Assembly (NCBI GenBank): GCA_004380135.1
Contig: QXCR01000030.1
Span: 62,001-126,000, forward strand
Direction of reading: 5' to 3'
DNA: 64,000 nt
Source of the DNA: Stemphylium vesicarium
Lineage: Eukaryota; Ascomycota; Dothideomycetes; Pleosporales; Pleosporaceae
A program made the position numbers and the translations under genes. Under the pieces are notes generated by a model. The model saw nothing but the letters and a program-made list of their open reading frames with translations, was not told the origin of the DNA and ran no database searches. This document shows, in pieces, positions 23,317-34,858 of the stretch. Each line of letters starts with the position of its first letter. Position 1 is the stretch's first letter.

Positions 23317-24397
23317 GGGTTTTAGAAGAATGAGCGGATATGAAAGGTTGAACTCCTCTCCGCAGCGTACGGCCTAGATTCTAGATGTGAATTCCCACAT
23401 GTCGGGTCTATGACCGAGTCAGTGTGATCGGGCGACGACACTATACACATAGATTCTCAGCAATGAACATTCTAATTTTAATATGAATGTTCGCAGATAC
23501 TTTGCAGCTGCCCAACATACTTGGGCACTGACCTCCAAGGGCTTCCTGTCAATGGAGGCGTTCGGCGGGGATATAGCACCGACGCTTTGGCGGCTTACTG
23601 CAAACCCCATGGGCAACATGGAGAAATGTGGTTACGCTAAGCTTTCGAGCTCGTGCAAGCAGCCAGAACGTTCGATGGATGCTTCCTTGGGGAAGCTACG
23701 CCGAGTGACGGTGAACATTCATGAGGCTCTACCTCGGCAAATGCCTTGGACGGCTTGGAAAACCTGGGCATATTCTTAATTTCTGACATCTTCCCGATCT
23801 CACAACCACCAGCAACTCACGATGCCTACCGTTCACCATTGCCGATCCTCAACATATCTGCTTTAGCTTATGCCCAAGCCATGCACGTCGCCTCCACGAG
23901 GCCATCACAACGGTCAACTCTCAGCGGCCAACTCTCCGCACCACTCTCCGCACATCGGCTCTTCCGCTCTAGCCAAGCGAGATGCATGCACGAGGCGCGC
24001 ACGAGACCTATCAATGGTGCACTTCCCGGGCCTTCAACACCTGTCGTAAGATATCTAACCACACCCAGAAGGTCGCATGTCTTCCTGTCCAATCAGACGC
24101 CACTACGGCCGAAGGAGATGAGAGCTCCACTTGTCTGCACGCGACCCAGACCCTGGGACCAACGCTTACAGCTGCGCTTGTCCCAAAACATACCCTAGAC
24201 CCCGCAAAATTTTTATGCTTAAAGACCGCCGCATATCCTTACCACCCAATGTCACGGTAGCAGTTTCCCCGGATTCTTTACTTTGTTTTGGTTGACAGAG
24301 AGAGTGGAGCGGCGTTGTAGACCCCCACTATCGTCCTAAAGCAGTGCCCAAGGACCTTCTCGGCCCGATTTCGAGGTTGGAAGGAAACCTACTCAGC
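23317..24397. other. intergenic region upstream of the sugar transporter
   Basis: 1.1 kb between tandem genes, holding the sugar transporter promoter. It contains a short direct repeat of CTCTCCGCAC near 23930-23952 and CreA-like sites near the 3' end (listed separately). Plus-strand frames at 23483 and 23746 lack any family feature. Confidence 0.45.
24200..24328. promoter_or_regulatory. cluster of three CreA-like sites
   Basis: CCCCGC at 24200..24205, GTGGAG at 24304..24309 and CCCCAC at 24323..24328 each fit the SYGGRG carbon-catabolite repressor consensus on one strand. All lie within 200 bp of the sugar transporter start. The motif is short and frequent, so function is inferred from clustering and gene type. 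Confidence 0.3.
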
Positions 24398-26203
24398 ATG
24401 GCGGATGAAAAGGCTATACAGCCTACGACGACTCCCCCAATGGAACACTATGGCGACCACGATGGCGATCACAAGCGCGCGGCTAACAAAGTCATCAGCG
24501 ACGCACGACTTGCGTCCGACAAGGAGCGGAAGATGACTCTCATGCAGGGTATCAAACTCTATCCCAAAGCCATTGGATGGTCCGTCTTAATCAGCACATG
24601 TATTGTCATGGAAGGTTACGATGTCTGTCTACTGAACAACTTCTTCGGTTTCCCTCAATTCAAGCAAAAGTACGGCGAGCAACTATCCGACGGCTCGTGG
24701 GAAATCCCAGCTGCATGGCAAGCTGGACTGTCCAACGGAGTCATTGTTGGCGAGATCATTGGCTTGTTCCTGAATGGTTGGATCAGCGAGTCTATTGGCT
24801 ATCGGTACACTGTCATTGGATGTCTGACTCTCATCATTGGGTTCACGGCTATCTTCTTCACCGCGCAAACGGTGGTGCATCTGCTCATAGCCGAGATCCT
24901 CTGCGGTATCCCATGGGGTGTCTTCCAGACGCTTACCATCACGTATGCCTGCGAAGTCTGCCCCGTTGCTTTACGTGGATATTGTAAGTTGTCTCATCTC
25001 TGCACCGAGAGAAATGCTAACAGACTTGCAGTAACAACGTACGTTAATTTCTGCTGGGGTCTCGGTCAGCTGATCGGTATTGGTGTCATCCGCTCCCTGG
25101 TCAACCGCCCAGATGAGTGGTCCTACCGGATTCCCTATGCTCTCCAGTGGATGTGGCCTGTGCCCCTCATCATCGGCGTTTTCCTAGCCCCCGAGTCGCC
25201 ATGGTGGCTCGTCCGTAAAGGACGGCTCGATGATGCGAAGAAATCGCTACTTCGGCTTACCAGTCTCGACCGCGAGACTGATTTCGATGCTGATGAGACG
25301 GTTGCCATGATGGTACACACGACTGCCCTCGAAGAGAAGATCACCCAAGGTGCAAGCTACTGGGACTGCTTCAAGGGTACCGATCTGCGTCGAACTGAGA
25401 TCGTTTGCATGGCATGGGCGATGCAGAACCTGAGTGGAAACGCTTTCTCTGGATATTCGTCTTACTTCCTCCAGCAGGCCGGTCTACCAGCATCGACCTC
25501 CTATGACTTCGCTATGGGACAGTACGGCATCAACATGGCTGGTGTATTCGGGGCCTGGTACCTCATGAAGATTGGTCTTGGACGCCGGACACTCTACCTT
25601 GGCGGTCTCTGCGGTCTCTGCGTCATGTTGTTTGTCATGGGCTTCCTCGGACTAGTCCCAGACTCTCAACGGGAAACGGGTGCCATGGCGACTGGTGCGA
25701 TGATGATTGTTTGGGCCATGTTCTACCAGCTCACAGTCGGAACTGTCTGCTACTCGCTCGTCGCCGAACTCTCGACCCGTCGGCTCGCCATCAAGACGGT
25801 GGTTCTTGGTCGCAACTTGTACAACGTCATCGGCATCATAACCTCAGTCCTGACACCCTATATGCTCAACCCAGGAGCTTGGGACTGGTAAGTCACACCC
25901 CTATAACATTAGCCTCGAGCCTCTGTAACTAATCATACGCGTAGGGGCAACTACGCCGGTTTCTTCTGGGGCGGTTCCTGCTTCCTCAGTATCATCTACA
26001 CGTACTTCCGTCTCCCCGAGCCCAGGGGCCGCTCCTTCGCGGAACTTGACTTGCTGTTTGAGAAGAAGATCAGCGCGCGCAAGTTTGCCACGACGGTTGT
26101 AGATGTATTTGAAGACAGTCATCTCGAGGGCACTGCCGTATTCGACAGGTATGAAGAGAAGGTCGATGTTGCTGTGAGAACTGAGTCTATCGCTGCTGCG
26201 TAA
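24398..26203 (+). CDS. maltose-type sugar transporter (MFS, MAL permease family)
   Basis: Proton-coupled alpha-glucoside transporter of the sugar porter family at the plasma membrane. Exons are 24398..24983, 25032..25887 and 25945..26203, giving 566 residues. Sugar porter features include MEGYDVCLL in helix 1, the R-x-G-R-R-type loop around GLGRRTLYLGG, PESPWWLVRKGR after helix 6, and LPEPRGRSFAELD after helix 12. The segment TYACEVCPVALRGYLTTYVN spanning intron 1 is typical of MAL permeases. Intron 1 is 48 bp, has no stop and keeps the frame, so retention would insert 16 residues there. The start at MADEKAIQ was chosen; an upstream in-frame ATG at 24344 would add 18 residues. CreA-like sites lie just upstream. 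Confidence 0.88.
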
Positions 26204-27227
26204 TACAGAAGGTTTAATGACATGAGAATATAGGGTGCGATGTGAGCGCGAATTTTGTTTTGAATAAATGAGCGTCTCTTTGAAGATTACTTCCTTGCTT
26301 GCTTGCATGACGGTCGATTGTGTAGTGCATCTTTACCAACTTTACTAATATATGGCCGGATACTTTTCGCCACTTCACTCCTTTACGAGCAACAATTGGA
26401 ATGTGCGGGATGATGCGAAGATCATCTCCGATGTGTGGCATGTTGCTGCAGATACCCTTGATGTCGTACCCTGTACCTATATCTCCCACCTTCCGCCCAG
26501 CGATATCATCCTCGCTAGTATTATAATTTAAAGCCTCATGTCCCCAACCAGCCTTCAATTGGTGGATATTGTACACAATATAGGACTTTCTCAATACTAC
26601 TCTGTCCCAAGGCCTCACCAAAGAATGTACGCTTCTCGCTATGCTCACCCGAGGTTCCTGGACTGGAAAGGTTTACGGCAGGATCCAAAAGGCCCCACAA
26701 GAAGAGTCGTTGGACCAACCTTGGTAAGTTTAGCGCCTAGTGGTTGCATGTAGGGACAACTTTGACTGAAGTCTTGTATATGAACAAGGAATCAGCCTAG
26801 AAAATGCGCGTCTTTCCGTGTAAGCTTTCCCATTGCTCTTTTTTATTTGACACATTTCCCAGAGGACAGCGATATGTTAAGCGTTATTCTAGTTATTTGG
26901 ACACAAGTTGTAAGAATTCAATTTCTGTTCATGAGCCTCACGTGCTGAACGGACTAGAAATGCTCAGACCACTTTGTCCCCGATTTCCGCCTGCTCCTGA
27001 GGTAGCAAGGTCAAGATTATGCAGGATAACTCGAAAAAAAAACTCAAAAGAAACGAACTCTCGTGGGTCTAGGGATTCTTTTTTATACCGAGGCCTGTAT
27101 TTCCCTAGGATAATGTTGGGACCGAGGTTTCCTTTGGGGGTCGACAAAAGAGCAATGGATTGAGGGGTAAAGTGAGAATAGAGTCATAGTGCTGGGCTTT
27201 TGGACACTTCTTTTTTCCTTACTCGTC

Positions 27228-27261
27228 TGTGTGTGTGTATGTGTGTGTGTGTGTGTGTGTG
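27228..27261 (+). repeat. TG/GT microsatellite
   Basis: About 34 bp of alternating T and G interrupted once by AT. Such tracts are usually polymorphic in length. It lies between convergent genes. Confidence 0.9.
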
Positions 27262-27361
27262 CGTTGACGTATCCCATCTCTCTGTAGGAAAAAAAAGCTA
27301 CCCACGGCGGCAACCATAACCCCGCCCAACAACTTTCTCATCCCCGCGGGCGAACGGGATA

Positions 27362-27520
27362 ATGGTCGTAGGGACCATATCGCCAGAAGTTGTGGCGCAA
27401 ATGCGCGAACAGGCGCGCACGAAATGGGGTGGAAGCGAGGTGATGTATTACAGCGCTTTCAGGGATTACGACTGGGGATTCAAATTATGGCAACGACCAG
27501 GACGCTGTGTTGCAGTCTAA
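27362..27520 (+). CDS. candidate small gene or relic, 52 codons
   Basis: Not recognised. A 52-residue frame starts with ATG and reads MVVGTISPEVVAQMREQART, followed by an aromatic segment with YYSAFRDYDWGF, then LWQRPGR. The composition looks protein-like (amphipathic helix, then Trp/Tyr/Phe-rich stretch) and unlike other frames in this gap. An in-frame stop lies about 45 bp upstream, so any larger gene would need an upstream intron. It may be a short real protein, an exon, or a fragment of a lost gene. Confidence 0.3.
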   Translation: MVVGTISPEVVAQMREQARTKWGGSEVMYYSAFRDYDWGFKLWQRPGRCVAV

Positions 27521-28314
27521 GTGGAGTGTTCAGGGGGTATACCGTAGTAAGTATATGGACCTCGAGGAGATGGGACCGCAAGAGGACTAGGGGAATAACA
27601 TGTTAAAGAATGACTGACTGTCGGATCAGCTTCGTTTGCGTTGACAAGGAGGAAAGTCCATGTTGGAGGGATAGGATACGAAGGACCACAGTTTAATCTT
27701 AACATCTATAGTAGGGAAGGTGAAAACAGTTTCACATAGACTTTAAACTCTACCATCCCTACACTCGCCTTTTAGCGGACTTAGCGTATGCCTTCTAGAA
27801 GCTATCGAAAAGATCGGCTGTAAGGGTCAAGCTATGAAACCTTCGATTCTGAGATCGAGCGATGTCAAGGAGCGCCAGGAAAGTAAGACTCTCATCATTG
27901 CTCTGCCCAATAAACTTTTCTTCTTCTCATAACGTGAGCAAGGCATGGATGTCACAAGCAAACAAATTAGATTAAGTTGCAAAGTATCTGCATCAGCAAA
28001 GCAGCGCCTTCTCCCCTCGACCAGACCCAAAGATTCCTACCACGAGGCAACAACGAACGGAACTAGGTGTAGCTTTCGCGCTCCAAGTGAATGCTGTAAC
28101 TACAAGAAAAAAGGAATGTCAAAACAAAGAAAAAGGGCGTGCGTGCGTCGCAGACAGTGACTAGAGAGGAAAAGAGAGAGAACCAACGCTCAAGGGTATG
28201 AAAGATTGGGGCAAGCCATGCTAAACATATGTACTCATACAAGACAAGAGGGAGCGATTCGAGCTTCAAGCCATGATCATCGTGGGGGTTGTGAAATCAG
28301 GATTTTCGTATTTT

Positions 28315-31300
28315 TTACTGTCCACCTGAGGCCAAGTGATCGGCGGCCTATTTATATAGTGTTAGTCAAATTCCTTCCAAATAGCAGTTGTTGTAGTGCT
28401 TACCTTGTTGATATCGTAGTCGTACTTCTCGAGCGCAGAGAGAGCTTCGTTACGTCCATAGCCCATACCAGTCAGCTTCTTGAGGATAGGGTCATCGTGT
28501 TCGGTCCCGCTGCTGATGGCACGGCCGAGTGCAGGCATCTGAGGCGACAGAGTCTGCGACTTCGATGTGGATGCAGCAGCCTCCTCGTTGTCAAGGGTGT
28601 CAAAGACGGACTTGCCAAAGTCGGTTGAAGCCTGTTGAGAGTGCGAGCCCTTGTCGGTCTGCGAAGATTCGAGGTTCGAGAAGATAGCGTCCCAATCCTG
28701 CGACGACGAAGCCGGCTGAGGTTGCTGGGGCTGTCCGCCAAAGGTCTGCGATAGATGTTCGAAGTCGCTGAAGCTGTCATCTCCACGAGGCTTGCCAGTA
28801 GGTGTCTGTTGGGAAGCCATCGTATTCGACTTGGAGGCGGCTGGCGAGTCAAACACAGGGTTGAACTCGTCAAGTCCCTCGCGGTGCTGCGAAGAGAACA
28901 TGAAGTCGTCGTCGGCCTTGTCATCCTCCTTGGCATCAGCAAGATCATCGAATCCAGCATCGAAGTCGTCATTAAAGGCAGACTTGCCGAGCTGAGGAGC
29001 ATTAGCTGCAGGCGATGGCCCCTTGTTGGTCTCGTTGGTGCCATATGAGATAGCAGAGTGGTACTGGTCAGAGGGGACGGTGGAAGTCGGAGTATCGAGA
29101 GGAGCCGGCGAGGTTGTGGCAGACTTGGATGAACCGCCGAAGAGAGCAGCTCCATGGCCACCTGGAGGGTTGAACGATCTCTCGGGACCCTGGGCAGTAT
29201 CAGGAGAGCCGGGAGACGTTGGGTTCTCGCGCGACGGAAGGAGACCACCGAATTCTGGGGGGAACTGGTTCGATCCACTCCTTGTCGGGTTCACGCTGGA
29301 CTCATAGGTGGGGGGAGACTTCTGGGCGCTTGGAGAAGGCAGGCCGCCCACGTTGGAGTCTAGACGGCTGGTAGGAGGTGGAGCCCTGTAGAGCTCATCG
29401 CTCGAAGCAGTGCCGGGACGCTGCTGCTGGGAGCGCTGCTCTTGCCCAGCGCTGGTGCGCTTCTGGTTGGGCGATGCGGATGTGAAGTTGTCATCAAATC
29501 CTCGTCCATCGTTGCTGTCGCTGTCGTCATCGTGCGCAAGATCCTCGATAGGAGGGAACTCCTTGTTGAACCTGTTGGAATCTCCAGTGGGCGCACTTGC
29601 GTTGGAGGCGGTCGTAGTGGTCTGACGGCTGGGACCAAAGCCTGCAAAAGCCGCATCAAAGTCATCCTTGCCGCCGCGGGGTTGTTCACCAGAAGTGCTT
29701 CCAAAGGGATCGGCACTGTTGTGGCTTCTGTTGGGGGCACTCATGCTGCTCTCACCAGTTTGATTCTGCTGTAGCGGCGTGTTGGCCTCCCGGGGGAAGG
29801 CACCAGGAACGTCCTGTCCAGCGCCAGCAGATGGAACACCAAAGTTCGAGAAAGTGTCCTTTCGGTCCTCAGCCTTGGTGGTGGAACGCTGGGTGTCACT
29901 GGTAACACTGGTTACGGGAGAAGCCGAGAAGTTACGGTTGAACATAGCAGGGTTGAAGTTATCGGTCTCAGTCCTGCTGGTATCGGAGCGCTCGACAGAA
30001 GGCTTCTCAGCGATAGGAGTGCCGACGGGAGAAGCTTGAGACATGGTAGGTGTCTCATTTCCAGGGACATGAGGGCCACCATATCTGCTAGCAGGTGCAG
30101 CAGCTCGCACAGAGGAGCTGAAAGAGCCAGATCGCTGGCCGCCTTCTCTCAATGGCAAGAACGAAGAGCCGAACTGGCGTGACTCAGGAGGAGCTGGTGG
30201 TTCCGCAACACGTGGAGACTCCTGGTAAGAAGATAGAGGAGGCGAGGTAGAAGGCGTGGGGACATCAGGACCCTCGGAGGAGCGTACTGACTGACCAGAC
30301 GGAACGGAGAAGCTGGGTCCTTGGCTCTGGTTCTCGGGGCGGAAGGAGACAGGAGGTGCGCTGCTTTGGGGGGTGCCAAATGAACCGAAGACACTATCAA
30401 AGTCCTTATGGGGACCATCACGCGCAAAGCCAGATGGCGACATGGTATTCTCGGTAGCGGGCGCAGGTGACTTGCGGAAGAACGGGTTGGTGCTCTGGCT
30501 TGTGGTGGAAGCTGCGGGGCTGACAACGGCGGGTGTCTGGCTTTGGCTCTGGGATCCGCGAGAGCTTTCATCCTGGGGTTTGCTCAGGTCGTTCATCTCA
30601 TTCCTGATCTTGTCGCGCTCGCCTTCGTTAGTAGCCAGCTGCTTCTTGTTGATCGCTACCATGCCCTTTTGTTGGCGGGCATCGTTCCTCATCTTGTCAA
30701 GTTGAGGACGAAGCTGTCCAATCTCAGCGTTAAGCTGACGAATGCGCTCCTTTAGGCTGCTGTTCTCGCGTTGGTCAGCTTCCAGTTGGCCTCCGACTTG
30801 ACGGTGTTGGTTTTGCAGGTCCTGGTAAGAACCCTCAATCATAGCAAGGTCGTTTTGCAACTTCCGAGTCTCATTTCGAGAGGCGGCCAGGCGATCCTCC
30901 AGAGACTTTACCGCCTTGACTTCCTGGTCGTACTGAGTCTTAAACTGCGACAGACGGAGTTCAAGGTCACGCTTCTGGGTGTTGACGCTGTTGAGATCAC
31001 CCTCGGTGGCACTCTTCTTGTTCTGAACCTCCTGCATCTGGTTTCGCAAAGTGGTCATTTGGTTGGACATGTTGGCCAGGTCCGTGGAATCTTGCGTCAA
31101 CTTCTTGTTAACCTCAGCAACATCCTCGCCGCCCAACAGATCATCCATTGCGGATGGCGTAGAGTGCTGCGGCGCACCAGATGTGCCCGACTGGCCGGTG
31201 GAATGTGCGGTCAGAGTTTGGCCAAAAGATGAGCTGGGCATGAACGGCTTGAAGGTAGAAGCCGGGTTTCGCGGTTGCGGCTGGAAGGGATGCGGAGAGG

Positions 31301-32865
31301 TTGGCGAAGCAGGTACTTTGCTTCCGAAGGGATCGCTCTCGAACGGCTTGCTAAATGTGCCAGAACCACCCGTTGATTGCGGTTGCTGGGGTGCAGGAGC
31401 CGGCGCTGAAAAAGCGTCCAATCCAAAGAGATCCTCAGCCGCAGACTTCGCGGCTGGAGGCACTGGGGGTGCTGGCTGGGATGGAGCGATGGGCGCGGCT
31501 TGGTTGGCGGGTGTTCGCAGGCTCGGGGGAATCAGACTGGGTGGCAGAGTCGTGGGAAGTTGATCTCCTTTCCGTTGTTGGCGGATAAGGTACATGGCAA
31601 CGGCGAATTCGTCCTTGGATAGCTGTCCTTCCGAGTTGATATCTGCGAGGTCCCATATTCCTGCAAGAACGTCCTCGGGCAGGCCAGAGTCGCTGAAGAA
31701 GCGCACAGCCTGGTCGCCAGTGATGAATCCCCGACCCATGGTATCAACGCCTTTGAATAGGTTGTCGTACGAGGCCTTCTCTTGTGGGCTGATCAGCCAA
31801 TCACTTCCGGCCGGTTGCGCAGCCTGGGGTGGTGCGCCGAATGGCTGTCTTCCAAGCGGGCTCGACTGCCGTGGCGCGTTTTGCTGGCCGCTGAATTGAC
31901 GTGGGATGGACATGCTCTGGTCGGGACGCCCTGGTGGAGGCGCAAGGCTTCCTCGTCGAGAAGCGGCTTCGTACAGGCCTGGTGGTAGGGCGGTTGGGAG
32001 AGCTTTCATGTTTCCTGTTCGGTACGAGGCTAGCATGTGCATGGCGATGATGAATTCGGTAACGTTGAGAGCTCCGCGCTGCTCCGTGTCCGAGAGGTTC
32101 CATATGCGACCGAGAACTTCGTTGGGTAACCGCGCCTTTTCGAAGATCTCTTTTGCGTTCTCGCCTAAATTGGACTGTTAGCCGGGAGTCTTAGCAATGC
32201 AAAAGATGATAGCTACCGGAAAGGATGCCATTGACTGCGCCAGACTTTTCGAACAAGCCTGCATACTCGGCGGCTTTGGCAGGCGGTAGCGGAGGCACTC
32301 GGATGGGGCCGTTGCCGCTCATCTGAGGTTGTATGGAGCCGGTGGGCTGTGGAGAAAAGCTGGGGGCGGCGGGAGGAGCGGATGGGATGCTCAAGCCCTC
32401 GAACTTGGGCAGGGGGGCGGCTATATCAATGTCAGCGCATAGTCCCCTCACAAGAAGAAGAAGAAGAACGGGCAAAGGTCGTACGTCTAAAGGCAAGCTC
32501 TGGCGCAGGATCTCTGCCGGCCTGGTAGTGTCCAATGAGGCGCAGGACCTGGCAGAAGCCGGCCATGGTCAGAAGACCGCGGTTCTCCGTATCTGCAATC
32601 TGCCATATTTCGCCCAGGACGGCGGGTGCTAACTTGGTGCGCTCGAAGAACTTGACGGCAATCTCGCCCGTTATGACGCCCAGCTTTTCTGTGTCGGCTT
32701 GCTGGAAGAGATACTGGAACACGCGCTTCTCCTCGGGCGTCAGGTTGAGGATGGGCTGGTCTGCGCCGCATTAGCAGGGGGGCTTCTTTAGCGACATGGA
32801 CGTCGTCCAGGTGAAGGATTAGCAGTGCACATACTCAATTCGCCGCTCTGTGAGAGGTCCGCCAT
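28315..32865 (-). CDS. EDE1: EH-domain and UBA-domain endocytic scaffold
   Basis: Eps15-like early endocytic scaffold that gathers adaptors and ubiquitinated cargo at the plasma membrane. Exons are 32865..32835, 32760..32485, 32420..32217, 32164..28404 and 28347..28315, giving 1434 residues. Three EH domains are visible at about 13-97, 145-235 and 291-381, each with the EF-hand-like and W-x-L/I-x-D pattern (IWQIADTENRG, IWNLSDTEQRG, IWDLADINSEG). A coiled coil rich in Gln, Leu, Lys and Glu spans about 516-700. An NPF motif (STNPFFRK) follows, then a long Ser/Pro/Asn-rich low-complexity region, and a C-terminal UBA domain (about 1396-1434). The UBA is completed only by the last 33-base exon (AADHLASGGQ). 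Order and length match yeast Ede1. Confidence 0.95.
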
Positions 32866-33552
32866 GGCTGTGCGCGGTCAGGCGATTGGGTTTGCGGGGA
32901 GATGGGCGGAAGCCTGTGGTGATGAGGCTGAAAGCTCCCGGCGCTGTCGTGTAATTAGGCGCGGGGAAGCACGCTGTAGGCGGCCGGGCGAGGCAACGTC
33001 GGGGGCTCGAAACAGCGAGAGATGGGGAGGGAGGCGGAGGGATGGGGAGGGATGGGGAGGGAGGAGATGGGGGTAGCAATGTTGTGACAATGTTGGCAGT
33101 GGGAGATGCGCCGGAGCTTCATCCTCGTCGTCGTCGCTAGGCGGAAGCTACCTACCCTAGTGCTGTGGTCGATGCGCGCCCATGGCCGCCAACTCATCAT
33201 TGGGTAGCCACGGCAGCTGTCAGCGAAATGCGGTGCGAATCACGACGCCCTGTCTTTTGCATCTCATGCATCCCGTCCCGCGCGCGCCCTGGCCATCCAC
33301 TCGTTTTGCGGCACATGATGCGTCTTTGCACTCAGCCAGGCTCCATCTGCAGCCTTTTGCATGTCACATTAGTCTCCAACAAACCCACATATACGTCGTT
33401 CCGTGGCGGAAGAAGCGGATACCCATGTGAATTCCCTGCTGGGCTGATAGGGTATCAATTCCTTTCGCTATCGTACACTACAAACTTCATGACTTCGTGG
33501 TTACATGTTTTGTACAAAGTGGAGTGGTGAAAGTAGCCACCAGCACAACATT
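32866..33552. other. intergenic region upstream of EDE1
   Basis: 687 bp between the EDE1 start and the stop of the next minus-strand gene. It should contain the EDE1 promoter. A G-rich minisatellite lies at 33021..33073 (listed separately). No other feature seen. Confidence 0.45.
33021..33073 (+). repeat. G-rich 10 bp minisatellite, possible G-quadruplex
   Basis: About five imperfect copies of GATGGGGAGG in tandem, giving more than six runs of three or more G within 53 bp. It lies about 160-210 bp upstream of the EDE1 start, G-rich on the strand opposite to EDE1 sense. Quadruplex formation is plausible from composition only. Confidence 0.8.
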
Positions 33553-34485
33553 TCATCTTCGCTGGCCAGGACCGCGACCATGCCTTTCCTTCCAGCATTT
33601 GACAAAAGCCAGGCTCGGACTGCCCTCCTCACGCCTGCCCCACGCGCGTCCAAGGAGCCAATCCGTGACACTGATCAGCGGTCCGGTCCGGTCCCAATGC
33701 TGGCCTTCTTCAGTATGCTCAATGATGTGGTTGAGAATGCGCCCTTCCTCGTCAAACTCAAACTTGAATAGGCCAGTAAACTCCTGGTGCGGTCGCTTGG
33801 ATCCGGCGACAATGTTTGTAATCTTTTCGACCACGTCGCTGACCTGTCCACTTTCCTTCTTGTCCGACTTGCCGCACGTCTGCCATTTGACGATGAGCTT
33901 CTCGTTGCGCACATTGCTTGATGTGGATGACCCGCCGTTCTTGACCATGCGCTCAGATAGTATCTTGAGTTTCACGTTGCCCAGTACTGGCACTTGGCCC
34001 CAAGCTACCGGTGCTGTCCATAGTGCTGCTGCGTACGAGAATCTTCCGCTCACGGTAGGTAGATGCGGGTGCGTCGAGGGAAATAGGTGGAGGCTGATGT
34101 GCGGGGAGAGGATATCCTGGGGAAGAGGCGATATCAGAAGCGTGGGTAAGCGATCATGAAGGACTCTGATGGCTACACATCTTTGTTAGTAACATGAGCC
34201 CCGCTACTGGTGGGAGGGCGCAAGCATACTGTTTCCCAGTTTCAAGTTGCGCTCGTTCAAGCGCTTCCTTTCGCTCTCATCGAGTTCCGGGTGCGAGCAT
34301 GGCGATGAACTCGTGAACCAATGTCTCGAAACCGAAGCCTGTCTCGCGCTGCCGTCGGTAAGGGTTCTCTTATACTGCTTGAGCCCCAATACCCGGGGCG
34401 CCGTGAGCGATCGCGCAGTAGTCGTGGCTGGGGATTGCGTGCGGGCAAGCGTGGAGAAGAAGCGCCGCATCAGACCGCTGGTCAT
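33553..34485 (-). CDS. unknown mitochondrial protein
   Basis: No function recognised. Exon 1 is 34485..34230, a 57 bp intron is 34229..34173, and exon 2 is 34172..33553, giving 291 residues. The first 60 residues are rich in Arg, Ser, Thr and Ala with FFSTLART, a clear mitochondrial presequence. A helical segment (ERKRLNERNLKLGN) leads into the splice junction and DRLPTLLISPLPQDILSP. The core then alternates strands and helices: GRFSYAAALW, VKLKILSERM, EKLIVKWQT, FTGLFKFEFDEEGRI, HIIEHTEE. A strand-rich C-terminal half ending in F-x-F-D-E-x-G-x-I-x-x-H-x-I is reminiscent of NTF2/SnoaL-like folds, but that is a guess. Intact splicing and presequence support a real gene. Confidence 0.7.
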
Positions 34486-34858
34486 CTGTGTGGATAGGGA
34501 TATGCGACCATGTGTAGGGATGTGTGTTGTTTATAGAATCTTCTGTCGTTTCGGCCAAATGCGGATTGCGGAGGATTCGGCGTCTGGTCTGGTCTGGCTC
34601 GCACGCTAGTTAACCGTCCGTCGTGGTACCACCGACTACGGGAAAAAGAAGTTGGGTGGGTCCTCCATCGCAAATGCCGGGGTTTCCCATCGTGACGTAG
34701 TGCTAGCGACTATCCCATGCCCGAAATGTCCCCTCCGTGGTAGCGTACCGTGCTCGCCACTTGTATCTTCGCATTGAGATGTTCCGGTGGGATAAGCCAT
34801 CCTAGGTGCATTATGACGCTTATAAAGACGGGAGGATATCTCCCAGAAGTTTGCGTAT
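34486..34858. promoter_or_regulatory. divergent promoter region, mitochondrial unknown / SDR
   Basis: 373 bp between divergent starts. It holds a TATA box at 34821 for the SDR gene (listed separately); nothing else clear. Confidence 0.5.
34821..34827 (+). promoter_or_regulatory. TATA box of the SDR gene
   Basis: TATAAAG lies 38 bp upstream of the first ATG of the SDR gene. With usual TATA spacing, transcription would begin very close to, or after, that ATG, which could favour a downstream start codon in part of the transcripts. Confidence 0.45.

Larger units (their letters stand above)
26204..28314. other. intergenic region between convergent genes
   Basis: 2.1 kb between the stops of the sugar transporter and EDE1. 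It is long for two 3' ends in this window. It contains a GT microsatellite at 27228..27261 and a 52-codon frame at 27362..27520 (both listed separately). Nothing else recognised on either strand. Confidence 0.45.

Noticed and set aside
23483..24198. Two plus-strand frames before the sugar transporter as possible genes
   Set aside because: Composition is random-like, no domain or splice partner is seen, and they lie in the promoter region.
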